Assembly: GCF_030272615.1 (NCBI RefSeq)
Contig: NC_081415.1
Location: 109,390,406-109,454,405, forward strand
DNA: 64,000 nucleotides
Reading direction: 5' to 3'
From: Cryptomeria japonica
Lineage: Eukaryota > Streptophyta > Pinopsida > Cupressales > Cupressaceae
The translations under genes and the position numbers were made by a program. Below the pieces are notes generated by a model, which made no database searches, had not been told where the DNA came from, and saw nothing but the letters and a program-made list of their open reading frames with translations. Position 1 is the first letter of the stretch. Every line of letters starts with the position of its first letter. This document shows positions 11,177-22,370 of this stretch, piece by piece.

Positions 11177-12314
11177 TGTTACTACTTATCAAGTTGCCAT
11201 TAGTTTTATGTTCAAAGTTATTCTATATACTCTAGTCGGTTATCTCTACCGAGATATTCAGTTGGTATGCACAGTCTAGTTGGTTATTGAAGAAAGTAGT
11301 CTCAGAACGCAGTTTACACCGAGTTGTCTATCGAGTATCATTTCATGTCTACCGAGTAGCAAAGATGACACACCGAGTTGTTACACACTGAGTGAAACAT
11401 GTTACCAGAGTCATTGAACCTGGACATACATATGAAAACGTGTTACAAGATTGAGGAACATCTAACCATTATCACATTGGAAATTGCACTTAAAGATTGT
11501 GTATAATTTTGAGGTCATCTAACCAATGAAATATTTTGCATGGTTATTCATTTGATAAATCATGTTTGTAAGATCGAAGTAATGAATGGATCACTGACAT
11601 AAGAGATTTATTTATACAACATGAGTTAAGAATTAAAAGGTGTGTGCATGAGTGTAAGAAGACTGTTATAGAGACACAGAGGTCACTGAGAAGGTTTTCA
11701 GAGAACAATCGAAGAACAAAGTAAATAGAAGGGTTTACCATGTTACTATATGGGTTACCAAGGTATGCTATAAGCAAGGTAATCTATTCTAAGAACATAG
11801 AATCTGCTATAACATTCCAAATGTCAAGTTGCAGATATTTGTAATGATTTATTGTAATATTTTGAAGTTGTAAGAGAAACCTTTAATAGGGTAAAAGACT
11901 CTAAACAAGTCTATAAATTGTAAAGCCTCTAACCAGGTGCAGCATTTAGTTTAAGTGTTGTAAAATCCTTTAGCAAGGCAGATCTAATAGATCTTATTAC
12001 TCCTAACAGGGTAAGCTATCAGAAATAGCTAAACATGTAGCTCTAATCGAGCACTCTTTATTATTGTAGTAGTGAAGTTGTGGGTGTCATCCCCACCGCA
12101 GTTTTTCTCTCTAACCAAGAGTTTTTGCGTAACCAAAATATATGTGTTATGGAGTGAATCATGTATGATTGTTATCTATTTGTTTTAGCTTTATATTATG
12201 TTACTGCACTATTTGGTTTATGCATAACAGTAAAGTTATTGTTGAAGAAAAGTTTTGGAGTACTGATTCACCCCTCCCCTCTCAGTACATTAGCTTTTCA
12301 TATTGGGCCTAACA
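11177..12314 (+). repeat. CC1 3' LTR
   Basis: This is the partner of 4338-5447 and starts directly after the polypurine tract. It ends TTGGGCCTAACA and is followed by the TATTC target duplication (12315-12319). About 1,138 bp. Confidence 0.93.
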
Positions 12315-12319
12315 TATTC
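12315..12319. repeat. target-site duplication of CC1, right copy (TATTC)
   Basis: It matches 4333-4337. Removing CC1 and one TATTC restores the LINE ORF2 reading frame across the site (KNMKNILNTYDSASGQ), which confirms the boundaries. Confidence 0.93.
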
Positions 12320-14445
12320 TTCATGTTTTTAGCTTCCAGAATGGTGGCTTCCCCCATGGTAATAGAGTCATCAATGAATTGTTCGTGAGAAAAAACTACA
12401 TTGGAGGAAGAAGGTTTCAAACCCTTAAGATTACCATCTTCTACATTTTTAAGAATAAATCTACCCAGACATTCAGCTAGAATAGTGAACAGGATAGGGG
12501 ATATGGGGTCCCCCTATCTAAGACCTCTGGAGCTTTTGAAGAAACTAGATGGGGAACCATTGACAATAACAACAAAGGAGGAAGTTTCCATGAGTTGAGA
12601 ATAGAGCTGAATAACTTCATCACCAAAACCAAATGCTTTCATGATCCTAAGGAGAAACTGGCAGTTCACTCTATCAAAAGCTTTAGCCATGTCTAACTTT
12701 AGGAAGAAGCCCTGGTTATTCACCACTTTTAGGGAGTGGATATTTTGATGAACAGATATGATAGAGTCCAAAATCTGTCTTCCAAGGACAAAGCCATTCT
12801 GCTGGACAAAGATAATCCTAGGAAGAATTTCCAACAACCTGGAAGTTAGAACCTTGGATAAAATCTTGTAAATAGAGTTACACAAGCTAATAGGTCTAAA
12901 CTTGCTGAGAGAATCAGCTCCAGGGATCTTTGGGATAAGGACAATGAAGGTGGCATTCAGTTCCTTAAGGAGTCTTCTAGAGCCAAAGAATTCTTTGACA
13001 CCATTGTAGATGTCAGCCTCCACTATGTGCCAAAAATTTTGGAAGAAGAACATAGGGAAGCTGTCTGATCCAAGGGATTTAGCACCCTAAAAGGAGAACA
13101 CCACCTTTTTGACTTCCAGATTAGAGGGAATACAGGATAAAAGGTTGTTATCAGCTTCCGTCAAGATTGAAGGAATAGCTTGCAAAAGGGTGTTTTGATT
13201 GCTGAAATCCAGGTTATCCACATCTCCCAGTAGGGTGTTGAAATACTCAAGAGCTTCCTTTTTGATATCACTATCCTCTATTAGGATGCCTTTGTTGCAG
13301 GATAATCTGGCTATTCTATTACCTGCCCTATGCTCGAGAGAAGTTAAGTGAAAGAACCGAGTGTTTTTATCTCCTTCCTTCAGGAACAAGGCTCTGGATC
13401 TTTGTCTCCAGAACATCTCTTCATTGGAAATGATGGTGTGGTATTTGGATAAAAGATCATTTTGGGCCATCCTAAGATCTTTAGACAACCTAGCCTCTTG
13501 GATTCTATCCTGAACCTCCTTCATTTCAGCTTTGACTTCAATTTTGCTCTTGAATATGTCACCAAAAATCTCTTTGTTCGAAATTTTAATTTTAGCTTTT
13601 AGGATGTTGAGCTTTTTGGCAATTCTAAAAAGAGTCGTACCCTCCACTTCAGAATTCCACCATTTAGCAATACGAGCTTCCAGAGAAGGATGGGAAAGCC
13701 AAGCTTTTTCAAATCTAAAAGGGAAGTTTCTCTTGGCCGAAAAAGAGTTGGCAATAAAGGAGATGGGGTAATGGTCAGACCCAATTTTGATAACAGAAGC
13801 AAGGGAGCAGCTATACTTAGAAAACTAGTCAGGAGAAATTAAAGATCTATCTAGCTTAACTTGAATCAGATCAGCTCTAGTTCTTCTATTGGTCCAGGTG
13901 TAATTGATACCCTGGAGATCCACATCAATGAGAGCTTGATCATTTATGAAATCCATAAGGTCTTGTTTCCCATCAAGTTGTAAAGGGATACCTCCCATCT
14001 TCTCTTCCTCTTTGAGTGGAGTATTGAAATCTCCCATAATAATCCAGCTTTGATCAGCAAACTTGAGTCTATCCGCTGCAAGGTTGTTCCAATATTTAAC
14101 TCTCCTGATTTTGGTGTTAGGCATGTAGACATTAGATAACACCCAAACAAAGTTGTCCTTAATATGCTCAAGCTAAATAGAGTTCCTATTAAAAGCAGAG
14201 ATGATTTCCTTACCTATTATAGTTTTTTAGTTCCAAAAAATCGCAGTTCCTCGAGAAGCTCCCTCTGAGTTAGATCCTATGACCCTATTTTCCTTGAAAA
14301 TTCTAATCTTTTCAACTTTTTCCTTAGACATCTTGGTTTCTTGTATAAGGACTACATCCGGTTTATGATCTCTTATGATGTTTCGCAACACATCCTGCTT
14401 ATGAGGGGTGTTCAGCCCTCTGATATTCTAGGATATTATCTTCAT
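12320..14445 (-). pseudogene. LINE ORF2, N-terminal half (endonuclease and RT palm)
   Basis: The start ATG at 14445-14443 overlaps the ORF1 stop (ATGA). The first line KIIS-stop-NIRGLN is the typical plant L1 start with the Trp codon changed to TAG. Endonuclease signatures follow: LIQETKMS, IIMGDFNTPL, and YTWTNRR. RT signatures are FIVLIPKIPG, FRPISLCNSIYKI, QNGFVLGRQI, KLDMAKAFDRVN, a GDPISPILF block reached through a stop (CAG to TAG), and FIDDS where FADD is usual. Frame breaks lie near 13825, 13650, 13080 and 12514. The enzyme would nick target DNA and prime reverse transcription. Confidence 0.87.
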
Positions 14446-16073
14446 ACTTTAACTGGGGATAGGGCTAACTCAATGGAACACTGTGTTCCATCAGCACGGT
14501 TCTTCCAACTTTCCCGTTCCCTTTGATGTTTTAGGGATGGCCTTCCCTGCTTTTTGTTATGACTTTCAACATCTACCATTTTCTTGATCTTGCTTCTAGT
14601 TGAGATTCCTCCATTGAGTTCCTCCTTGTTCATTTTTCCTTCTCTCAAACCAGGAATTTGGAGATTCCCATCCAGCATATCCACATTTTGAGAAGGGGTT
14701 TTACATAGAAGTGGCTTTGGGCTTCCATTAGTCAAAAGCAGTAAGGGCTCAATGTCAGAAGGGTCTTGAGCTTCATTAAAGTTTTCCTCAACCGATTTTG
14801 AGAATGATGAGGCTAGAATGGTTTCTTCCTTCTCCTGACTAACAGATCCAACCTTCTGGTCTGGGATGGTTTCTTCCTGCTCCTGACTAATAGATCCAAC
14901 CTCCTGGTCCTCTAGGTTATTTTTATTGTTCAACTCAATACCTTTCTCTAGTTCTTTAGAGCTCTCTGGTTGGTTGTTAGAGCAGACACAATCTTGTTTA
15001 TCATTACTACTATTCCCAATCCTCCTGACTTCATTCGCTAAATCCATTACATCCTTATTTTGGTTACACTCAGTTGATGGGTCTCCTTTTTTATTTACCA
15101 TTTGCCAAATCTTTTTGTTCTTGATGTTGCTATCGGTCTTGCTTTCCTTGCTTTTCTTGAGTGGACATGATTTTGCCCAATGCCCCGATTTTTTGAAGTG
15201 GAAATAGGAAAATGGAAGAGATTCGTATTCAATAGCTTGGAACCATTTTCCAAGTTTAGATATGATTTCTATGGATTGAGGCATATCCATCATTTGATTA
15301 ACATTTATGCAGATACGAGCAAAGACTAACCTTGATTTAGCCACCATCATCGGGTCAATCGTCAGGAGTTCTCCAAAGGATTTTGCAATACCCTTGAAAA
15401 CTTCCTCATTCCAGTATTCCAGTGGGAGACCTGGGAGACGTGTCCAAACTGGCACAGAAACAAAGAAGGACTCATCTAGGGCAAGGTTCGGGCCCATTTC
15501 TGAAGAGCCAAGGATGACTTGCCAACATCCAGGAGCCTTCACAGAGAGCTTTATTCATGTCTTCTTCAGAGTTAAAAGTGAAGGCAAAAAACCCTCTAGG
15601 CAGCGCTGCCACGTCCACTTGACCTTTTATGAGCTATTTTCTCCTTATGAAATTCCTAACATCATTGATGTTAGGCCTAAAGCTAGAGAATCATCCCACT
15701 AATGTCATGGATAGGCCAACTACAGTCATATCAACTACTTTGTCCGGAACAGAGATAACACCCAGTCCAGAGGTTGGGTCTGAGATATTTGTAACTTCCG
15801 GAAGCCTAGATTAGCCAGCGACTTCACTCCAAAGAGCGAAGACCATTTTTTACCTTTACCTCTGTCGTGTGGGTCCTCGGGTTTTGAATCTTTATCCTCT
15901 CCCAATTTTTCTTTTTCCTTGTCCTCTTCTAACCCTTGAGATGCCTGACCTCCTGCCTGTTTGCCAGTTCCAGTCCCAGAAAAATTGCAATCTCTAGGAA
16001 ATCCGCCTTCCCCAGGAATTCCGCCATTTCCCAATTTGAAATTTGGGATTCCCGCTCCTTTTCGCTCTACCAT
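14442..16073 (-). pseudogene. LINE ORF1, nucleic-acid-binding protein (DUF4283-like plus zinc knuckle)
   Basis: It starts MVERKGAGIPNFKLGNGG at 16073 with a Gly- and Lys/Glu-rich N-terminus, then changes frame near 15735. The remaining frame (15542-14442) has the plant LINE ORF1 pattern: VPVWTRLPGLPLEYWNEEVF, a DUF4283-type region, and a knuckle-like FSYFHFKKSGHWAKSC whose first Cys is replaced. The tail is acidic with two near-repeats of SQE(Q/K)EETI. The stop TGA is shared with the ORF2 start. It is probably an RNA-binding chaperone of the LINE particle. At least one frameshift makes it inactive. Confidence 0.8.
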
Positions 16074-16078
16074 TTGTG

Positions 16079-18265
16079 TGAATCACAATTTTATTTTAGT
16101 TATTCTCATGCAATTAGATAATATTTAAGTTTGATAATATAACAACATAATAATAATAAATATATAAAAATTTATACAATAATAATATAGTATAACTATA
16201 CTATAATATATTAATAATATAATAATTTAAAAAACAATGATATAAGAATACTAATATTTATTTTTATTTTGTATTAAATTTCTGGTAAACATAGTTTGTG
16301 CAAACATAAAAAATCATTTACCTCACATACTCACATTAAATTTATTTAATATCATCTTATTGTATATAATATTTAATTAAGATTTTCTTTATTCAAATTG
16401 TGATAGGTTTAATCATAATGATAATATTTTTTATTTATTATTCAATATTATTATTTTATTATTAAAAATATTTGTCCTTCAAAAAAATTCTTTTATTCCA
16501 CTAATATCACTTTCTAATTCTTTCTTATTTTAATTTTATAATTAACAATGTAGTAATTAAGTAATATATTTTACTTAGTCATATAAAAAAAATAAACTCA
16601 ATCAAGCAAAGGCAACATCCCTTCTAAATAATATTTTTATAATAAACTAATTTAGTTATAATTATAATCTACAATCTAATAAAATTTATAATTTTAAAAT
16701 TATACATCTTCTAAAATCAATTTATAACTAACAATTACAATTCGAATTGTATTACTATTTCTAATTCAAAATATACAATATCAACCTTATTATCTCACCT
16801 TCACCATGATTTACAAATACACTACTTCAAACAAGCAAACATATTCTTGTAATCAAAATATTATTAAAACAAACATACTTATTAAATTAAAGTATATATG
16901 TGGCACTTGTTTTACTATATTCTATATTGAAAATGGTGATCAAATTGCACAAGTTACACCATTGTTGCATAGTGATATCAAAAGAACACAAAATTCATAA
17001 TATTAATTTTTGGATGAACTTTTACTTTGAAGTAGGTGTTCTTTATAAAATTCATGATATTGTTCAGCCATCCAAACTTACCAATAAAGTTATAACTTTT
17101 AGTTTATTTAGTAATAATAAACTAACCTATTAATTTATTATCTTCTAACATTCTTATTTATTAATTATTTATATATCATATAATATAACTAATGATGTAA
17201 TATTATTCCAATATTCTCTTCATATTACATCAATCCAAGGAAACAATACTACAAGGATTTAACACAACAAACCTATTGGAAAATTTGATGAAGCATCTCC
17301 ACCAATTCCCTCACTCACCTAGGAAACACATAAGTGGATCTCTAGATTGAAAAACCTTATGAATCAATACGTAATACATTATGCACAAGTACACCATTCC
17401 TATGAATCAATAAAAATATATTATCCATAAGAAAAGACACCAACCAAGTGTGAATTGAGACTCAAACTCAATTATCCACAATAAAAAACCGCCAATCAAT
17501 AATGAATTAAGACTAACTCAACAATCCATAGTAGTGCAACAACCAATCAATTGTCAACTGAGACTAACATAACTATCCATAGTAAAAATCCTTCATTTAT
17601 GGATTGAGACTTAATCAATTATCTACAAATATAAACCTACAAAATAATAGATTGAGAAAAACCCAATTATTCATAGGTACCACTCACCAAGTATATAGAT
17701 CAAGATAAACTCAATTGTTTGCAAACCATAAACAATTGTCATTCTCCCTTTCTCCATGAAGCAAATGAAAATGAAAGAGGCATTTCTCAAATAATATAGT
17801 GTATCACTCTGAGTGAGAGGCTAACTCAAGATAATAAAAAGCCTCCAACCTTTGATGCCTCTAGCCTTTAATTAGATTTTCTTTACACTCTATCCAATAG
17901 AAGTACCATGCGAGTTTCCAAATATTTTGTAACTTTTGTCAATTGGAGCACATATGGTCCTAAGAGTACAAGAATAAGATGACATGATAAATATCCATTT
18001 CAAAGTTTTGGACTTAACTAATAATACACATTTTATAATGTGTTCCAAAAAACAAAAATATAAACCCTACAAATCTTCAAACATGTGATCTATTATATAA
18101 ATAAAATTACCTAATAGTTTCTCTCCTTGTAAATCCATTAATACCTTAGACATTCATGTACTTCAAATAAAACATAATCATATATTTATCATCACCATAT
18201 ATGTCCTACCAATGTAAAATATCTATTGCAAATAACATGAGGAAATTGTTTTCATGCTTAAAACC
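16079..18265. other. AT-rich intergenic region, no gene
   Basis: The first ~1.1 kb is dominated by runs of A and T (taataatat, aattaa), and the only ORFs are short and of random composition. About 17340-17730 is a degenerate tandem array, listed separately. 17740-18265 shows nothing recognisable. It is likely old, eroded repeat DNA between the LINE and the Gypsy nest. Confidence 0.6.
17430..17735. repeat. degenerate tandem repeat, unit about 50 bp
   Basis: About six diverged copies of a unit with the pattern (c)accaatcaa...gaattgagact-aactcaa-tatccata are in head-to-tail order. Visible starts are near 17437, 17489, 17539, 17591, 17632 and 17683. No coding potential. Confidence 0.5.
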
Positions 18266-19338
18266 TGTTAGGTTAAACATAGCTAATTAGACTAAAAGGA
18301 TGAATCAAAAAATCCTTAACTAATTTAGCAACCTTAAACACAAATCAATTAAATAAATGCAAAACAAGAGAATTAAACAATTAAGATAATTGAAAACTCC
18401 CTTCAAAAGCATTGTGACTTCCATTGCTCTTCTCCATAATTGTTGGTTGATTGGCTCTCAGGTGATGCACTAAAATTCCTACATAAGATATACAATTATT
18501 TTGAAGACTGTGATTCTAGACTGAATTTAGAAAATGATCTGGTATTTATAGATTTTCAAATGAGATCAGGGGAGATTTGGAACTAAAGTGTTGATTGATA
18601 TATAACTGAATTTGATTGATCGGTTAAGTGGATTGACTGACTTGTTAACTCATTTGATTGAGTATTCAACTAGATTGATTGGATAGTGGACTAAATAGAT
18701 TATCCAGTTGACTGAGTTGATTGAAGAGATGACTAATTAGATTGATTAGTCAAAAAAAGTCATCTGGAGTGAAATGGGGAGATTGGAGAGTTAACTGATT
18801 AGTTAGCTAATTTGATGAACCAATTATGATTTCCAACATGCGTTGTAGGAATTTGAATTTGAAATTCAATTTCATGTTATTTGGATTTGGATTTTGATTT
18901 TTGAATGCTAAAATGCACATGAAATTTTATTGAAATGTGATGAAATTCAGATTTGGTGAAATGTTAATTTGATGAAATGAAATTAATTGAAATGAGTTGA
19001 AATTCGAATTTGGGGAATTGGAAGAAAGAATTAATTAATTAAATAATTTAAATGAAATTATTCACTCATTAGAAATAGGATTAATTGAATAATAAAGATT
19101 ATTTAATTAAAGAAATAATCACAATTAATTAAATAATTAATATTAATATTTGAGAAAGGGTTAAATGATGAAATGATTAAGAAATGATAGAAATTGGATA
19201 ATTAGTAAGAAAAATGAATAATGTTGATTAGGTCAGTTGAGAATAATTAATAAGCTTAATTAAATAATTAAAGAATTACTTAATTAATTTAGACGAATAA
19301 TTAGTGTATGATTGATGAGACATTTTTATGTGTCTATA
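18266..19338 (-). repeat. G1 3' LTR
   Basis: It is bounded in plus orientation by TGTTAGG... and ...GTGTCTATA (TG to TA at the minus-strand start). It is similar but diverged from the G3 LTRs (28735-29706 and 61464-62570), with a shared block around ccattgctcttctcc, ttgattgat-rich middle parts, and the end tagacgaataattagtgta. About 1,073 bp. AT-rich palindromic aattaattaa runs abound. Confidence 0.65.
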
Positions 19339-19351
19339 TTTTCCCCTCTTT
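19339..19351 (-). other. G1 polypurine tract
   Basis: On the minus strand AAAGAGGGGAAAA directly precedes the 3' LTR start. This is the position and composition expected for plus-strand priming and sets the element's orientation. Confidence 0.6.
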
Positions 19352-19613
19352 GACACAATGTCAAGACAATGTTGTTTCAAAGAAAATAAAAAATTTGTGC
19401 CCCAGTATTCCCTAGTGACACTTATAGTGTAAATATGCCCTCTCGGAAAAAGTGGTCAATTTTTCTTGAAATTGAGACCATCTTTTTGATATCATGCTAG
19501 TGATCAATCGTGTGAAGTTTCACTCTATTTTGAGTAAGTATGACTACCCTACAAGTTTTTTGAAGTTCAGGGGGACCACGATTGTCGGAGAGGTAAAAAC
19601 CCTAATTTTGAGC

Positions 19614-19621
19614 TATAAATA
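19614..19621 (+). promoter_or_regulatory. candidate TATA box for the antisense PMD gene
   Basis: TATAAATA in the context gctataaatagtg is a close match to the plant TATA consensus. It lies ~590 bp upstream of the PMD start ATG and on the same strand. A candidate intron (donor GT at 19772, acceptor ttacttgcag ending 20176) would bring the transcript start close to the ATG. No other evidence of transcription. Confidence 0.45.
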
Positions 19622-20312
19622 GTGATTTGGCCCTCTCATTTGCTCATTTGCATTCTTGTGAGTTTCAAGCCTTCCTATGACTTTGTGAGCATCATGACCA
19701 GCTTTCGAGCGTGATTGCACCTGTCTGATTGAGTCTGATCATGCCAGAGACCACTCAGGACTAGAGGCATGGTACATATTTTAAAAAAAGTGTTCGTTTA
19801 AGCTTGTTTTTGCTATTTTTTTTTCCAATTTTCCTCAGAGATTTTTTTTGAAGTGATGCGCATTTGCATTTTGATTTGTGCACATTTGTTGATATTTATT
19901 CATATTTGATAGTAGTAGTTTGCATTCGACTAATTGATTTGTATTAGTGAATTTTGTTGCGCATTCGATCCTAGTGTTGTGCATTTGATTTGTCGAATTC
20001 GCATTCATTTATATTGTGACAGAATAGCTCTTATGAGTTCGCATTTTCTATAACCTGATTCGCATTCACCGTGATAAATTCACATTCATTGTAAAATTTG
20101 ATTTTTTAATATTTGTAAATTGAAATTTGTCATGCGAATAGTTAAGCTGACATACTTTTTGTGGTTTTACTTGCAGGTGAATTTTAATGTGCTCGTATGT
20201 AGGCAGATGAGGCCTAATGGTCTCAATAGGCGAGATGAGTTACTTGTTGAGGAAGTAGCATTGGTCAGACATTTGGGATTATATCATATCTTGCATATTT
20301 CAAAGGTTACAA

Positions 20313-20560
20313 CCAACAGGGCCATGATCACTGCTTTAGTTGAGCGGTGGCATTCTGAGACTTGTTCCTTCCATTTGCCTACTAGAGAGGCATCCATTAC
20401 CTTAGAGGATGTCTAGTGGATTTTACACATTCCTATCCAACAGGGCCATGATCATTGCTTTAGTCGAGAAGTGGCATTTTGAGACTTGTTCCTTCCATTT
20501 GCTTACTAGAGAGGCATCCATTACCTTAGAGGATGTTTGGTGGATTTTGCACATTCCTAT
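20313..20560. repeat. 124-bp tandem duplication inside the PMD gene
   Basis: Two head-to-tail copies start caacagggccatgatca (about 20314 and 20438) and end at ...cacattcctat. The period is 124 bp, not a multiple of three, so the second copy shifts frame. The copies differ at only about 7-8 positions by eye, including TGG to TAG in the first copy. Confidence 0.9.
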
Positions 20561-21495
20561 CCATGGTGTGAGAGTCATATATGATCATAGAGATGGGATA
20601 GACAAATTGTGTGATCCCTTTGAGTGTAGTGAGCAGGACTTGCATATGAGAGGTCGATATGAGATACCATGGGAGTGGATGGACTATGATTACCTCATTG
20701 TAGTCTTGTGTAGTATAGTAGTAGGTCGATTGATACTAGATAGGAGGTCACATGGATTTATAGTTAGATGGGGTTGTGTGATCCATGATATGATTGTACA
20801 TAGATGGGTGTTTTCTTGGGGTCCATATCTTCTTGCGACCTTAAATTATCATATGCATGGTAGAGTATATCTAAGGCACAAATCTATTGGATGTAGCGTT
20901 ACATTGCTCCAGGTTTGGGCTTGGGAGCTTATAGCCATCTCTCGGCCAGCTGTTCATGTTGATCTCAAGGGTGAGAAAACTTATGCGTATAGGTATACTC
21001 TAGGCAACAAACATAAGGGTTCAGGGAACACCTTGTACTAGAGACATCAGATAGATATTTTATAGTACTTCACATGGTGACCATATTTGGATTGCCCTTA
21101 TTGGCCAGATGTTGCTCAACATTTACCATTCTATCATCAATAGTGGTATCTTATTGGTCAGGCTTTGGATACTCATTAGGTTATTGATATACATCTTCCA
21201 GGATGGGTACTTTGACAATTCAAAGAGATACAGGGTATTCCTGATATGACTGCTTATTTTTCTCGTGTTACTCGTGAGATCAACAATTGGGGGGCTTGCA
21301 TTCATCCTCATGTTATTGTTGGTGAGTTTGATTCTTTACATCCTATGTAGTGGGGCTAAAGGGTTGGTCCAGTGGATCCAGGGATGACAACTCAGTATGA
21401 TGGGTGGTGGTTGGAACATAGACCCATTCCTTTGATAGATCTTGCCATTCTCATATCACCACAGCAGATTCAACATCAATGGTGATGAGGAGGGA

Positions 21496-21546
21496 GAGGA
21501 AGATGGAGAGGGAGAGGGAGAGGGAGAGGGAGAGGGAGAGGGAGAG
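21496..21546. repeat. GGGAGA hexamer microsatellite
   Basis: About eight units of gggaga sit in the acidic region of the PMD gene and encode Gly-Glu repeats. Purine-rich, A/G-only sequence continues to about 21635. Confidence 0.9.
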
Positions 21547-22370
21547 GAGCTATGTTGGCTATAGCAGCAACAAGGGAGGAGGAGGAAGATGAGGGGGAGG
21601 AGGTGGAGGGTGAGGGAGAGGATATGGAGGTAGACATTGGTGGGGACGCCAAATCCAGTACCTCAGATAGGGAGGGAGATGATGATTCTAGTTTAGGATC
21701 ATTGAGGAATGAAGGGGACAATATGACGATGAGGGCACATATGACATTGACATGCCTGAGTTGAAGGATGTTCCTACTACAGATAGAAGTGGAGATGGAG
21801 TGCAGGGTGGGGATGGAGATGAAGATGATGATCTGCAGGTATTGAGAGCACAAATTTGGATTTTGGAGGATGCATTGGAGAGAGAACGACATGCAAGGAG
21901 AGAGGGTGATACTGTGCATATTCTCAAAGCATAGATACAAATCTTGGAGGATATGGTGGCGATTGTTAGGAAGAGATGGAGGGAGGATAAAGAGCTATTC
22001 TAGATAGATTATAAAGCCTTGGAGGTAGAGAGGGATCATATTGCAGCTGCAAGGGATCAGATTGCGATGGAGAGGGATCGTCTCTAATAGGAGAGAGATG
22101 AGGTTGTGCAAATAGTGCAATTGACAATGCATGCTTATGATCAGTTGTTTGGTCTAGGGACATATGCATAAACATAGGCAAATAGATTTATTAGTGTTGT
22201 CTAGGAGGCTATATACTATAGATAGGCTTATGAGAGAGGCATTCCCGAGAGTCAGAGGGAGCCTAGCTATCGAGCCTATAGATCTCGGATCAAGTCTAGT
22301 AGAGACACAATTCAATGGACTGGCAATGGAGTGATGGGTCCTCCTAGGAATCATCAAGACATCCCAGAGT

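Larger units (their letters stand above)
4338..12314 (+). mobile_element. CC1, non-autonomous LTR retrotransposon with two ORFs
   Basis: Both LTRs begin TGTTACTACTTATC and end CCTAACA (4338-5447 and 11177-12314), with a 5-bp TATTC duplication outside. Inside are a tRNA-iMet-type primer site, a coiled-coil plus zinc-knuckle ORF (5510-6841), a long second ORF (7413-10756), and a polypurine tract. No protease, integrase, RT or RNase H motif was found in any frame of the internal region. The two LTRs are very similar by eye, apart from small indels, so the insertion is moderately recent. It splits the RT region of the LINE. The element must have used enzymes in trans, most likely from the Copia lineage also seen here. 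Confidence 0.9.
430..16073 (-). mobile_element. L1-type LINE retrotransposon with extra 3' ORFs, split by an LTR element
   Basis: Read on the minus strand, the order is ORF1 (16073-14442), ORF2 with endonuclease, RT and RNase H (14445-12315, resuming 4337-2342), a spacer of about 290 bp, then a further coding region (2048-578). The element is interrupted at 4338-12314 by the LTR element CC1, which is flanked by TATTC. Without that insertion it is about 7.7 kb. ORF1 and ORF2 carry stops and frameshifts, so this copy is dead. Plant L1 elements normally stop after ORF2 (some have an RNase H tail); the 3' extension is unusual. Exact termini are uncertain because no poly(A) tail or target duplication was found. 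Confidence 0.85.
20207..22370 (+). pseudogene. plant mobile domain (PMD, aminotransferase-like) protein, antisense in G1
   Basis: A likely start is ATG 20207 (MRPNGLNRRDELL). The line NRAMITALVERWHSETCSF followed by HLPTREASITLEDVWWILHI is the classic PMD signature found in MAIL/MAIN-like proteins and in TE-borne copies. The domain runs on through 21041 (YDYLIVVLCSIVVGRL, LLATLNYHMHGRV), then breaks up with many stops to about 21480. An acidic (GE)n region and a coiled coil (ILEDALERERHARREGD; HIAAARDQIAMERDRL) close the protein near 22370. A 124-bp tandem duplication (20313-20560) adds a stop and frameshift. Host MAIL proteins act in silencing and genome stability; the role of TE copies is unknown. 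Confidence 0.75.

Noticed and set aside
11544-11777. Minus-strand ORF in the CC1 LTRs (also 4693-4929)
   Set aside because: Same reason: LTR sequence duplicated by element structure, no supporting motif.
16806-17133. Short ORFs in the AT-rich spacer
   Set aside because: Composition is random (Asn/Ile/Lys/Tyr-rich) with no motif; expected by chance at this base composition.
17340-17735. CRISPR-like array
   Set aside because: Units are adjacent and diverged with no conserved repeat/unique spacer alternation, and the genome is a plant.
18590-19320. Dense aattaattaa palindromes as regulatory sites
   Set aside because: They are spread across all LTR copies of the family and fit low-complexity AT drift.
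21476-21940. Minus-strand Ser/Pro-rich ORF of 154 codons
   Set aside because: It is the reverse shadow of the (GGGAGA)n and acidic PMD linker.
20207-22370. PMD frame as a host MAIL/MAIN gene
   Set aside because: It lies inside an LTR-bounded element, is repeated in G3 at the same relative position, and is broken by stops.
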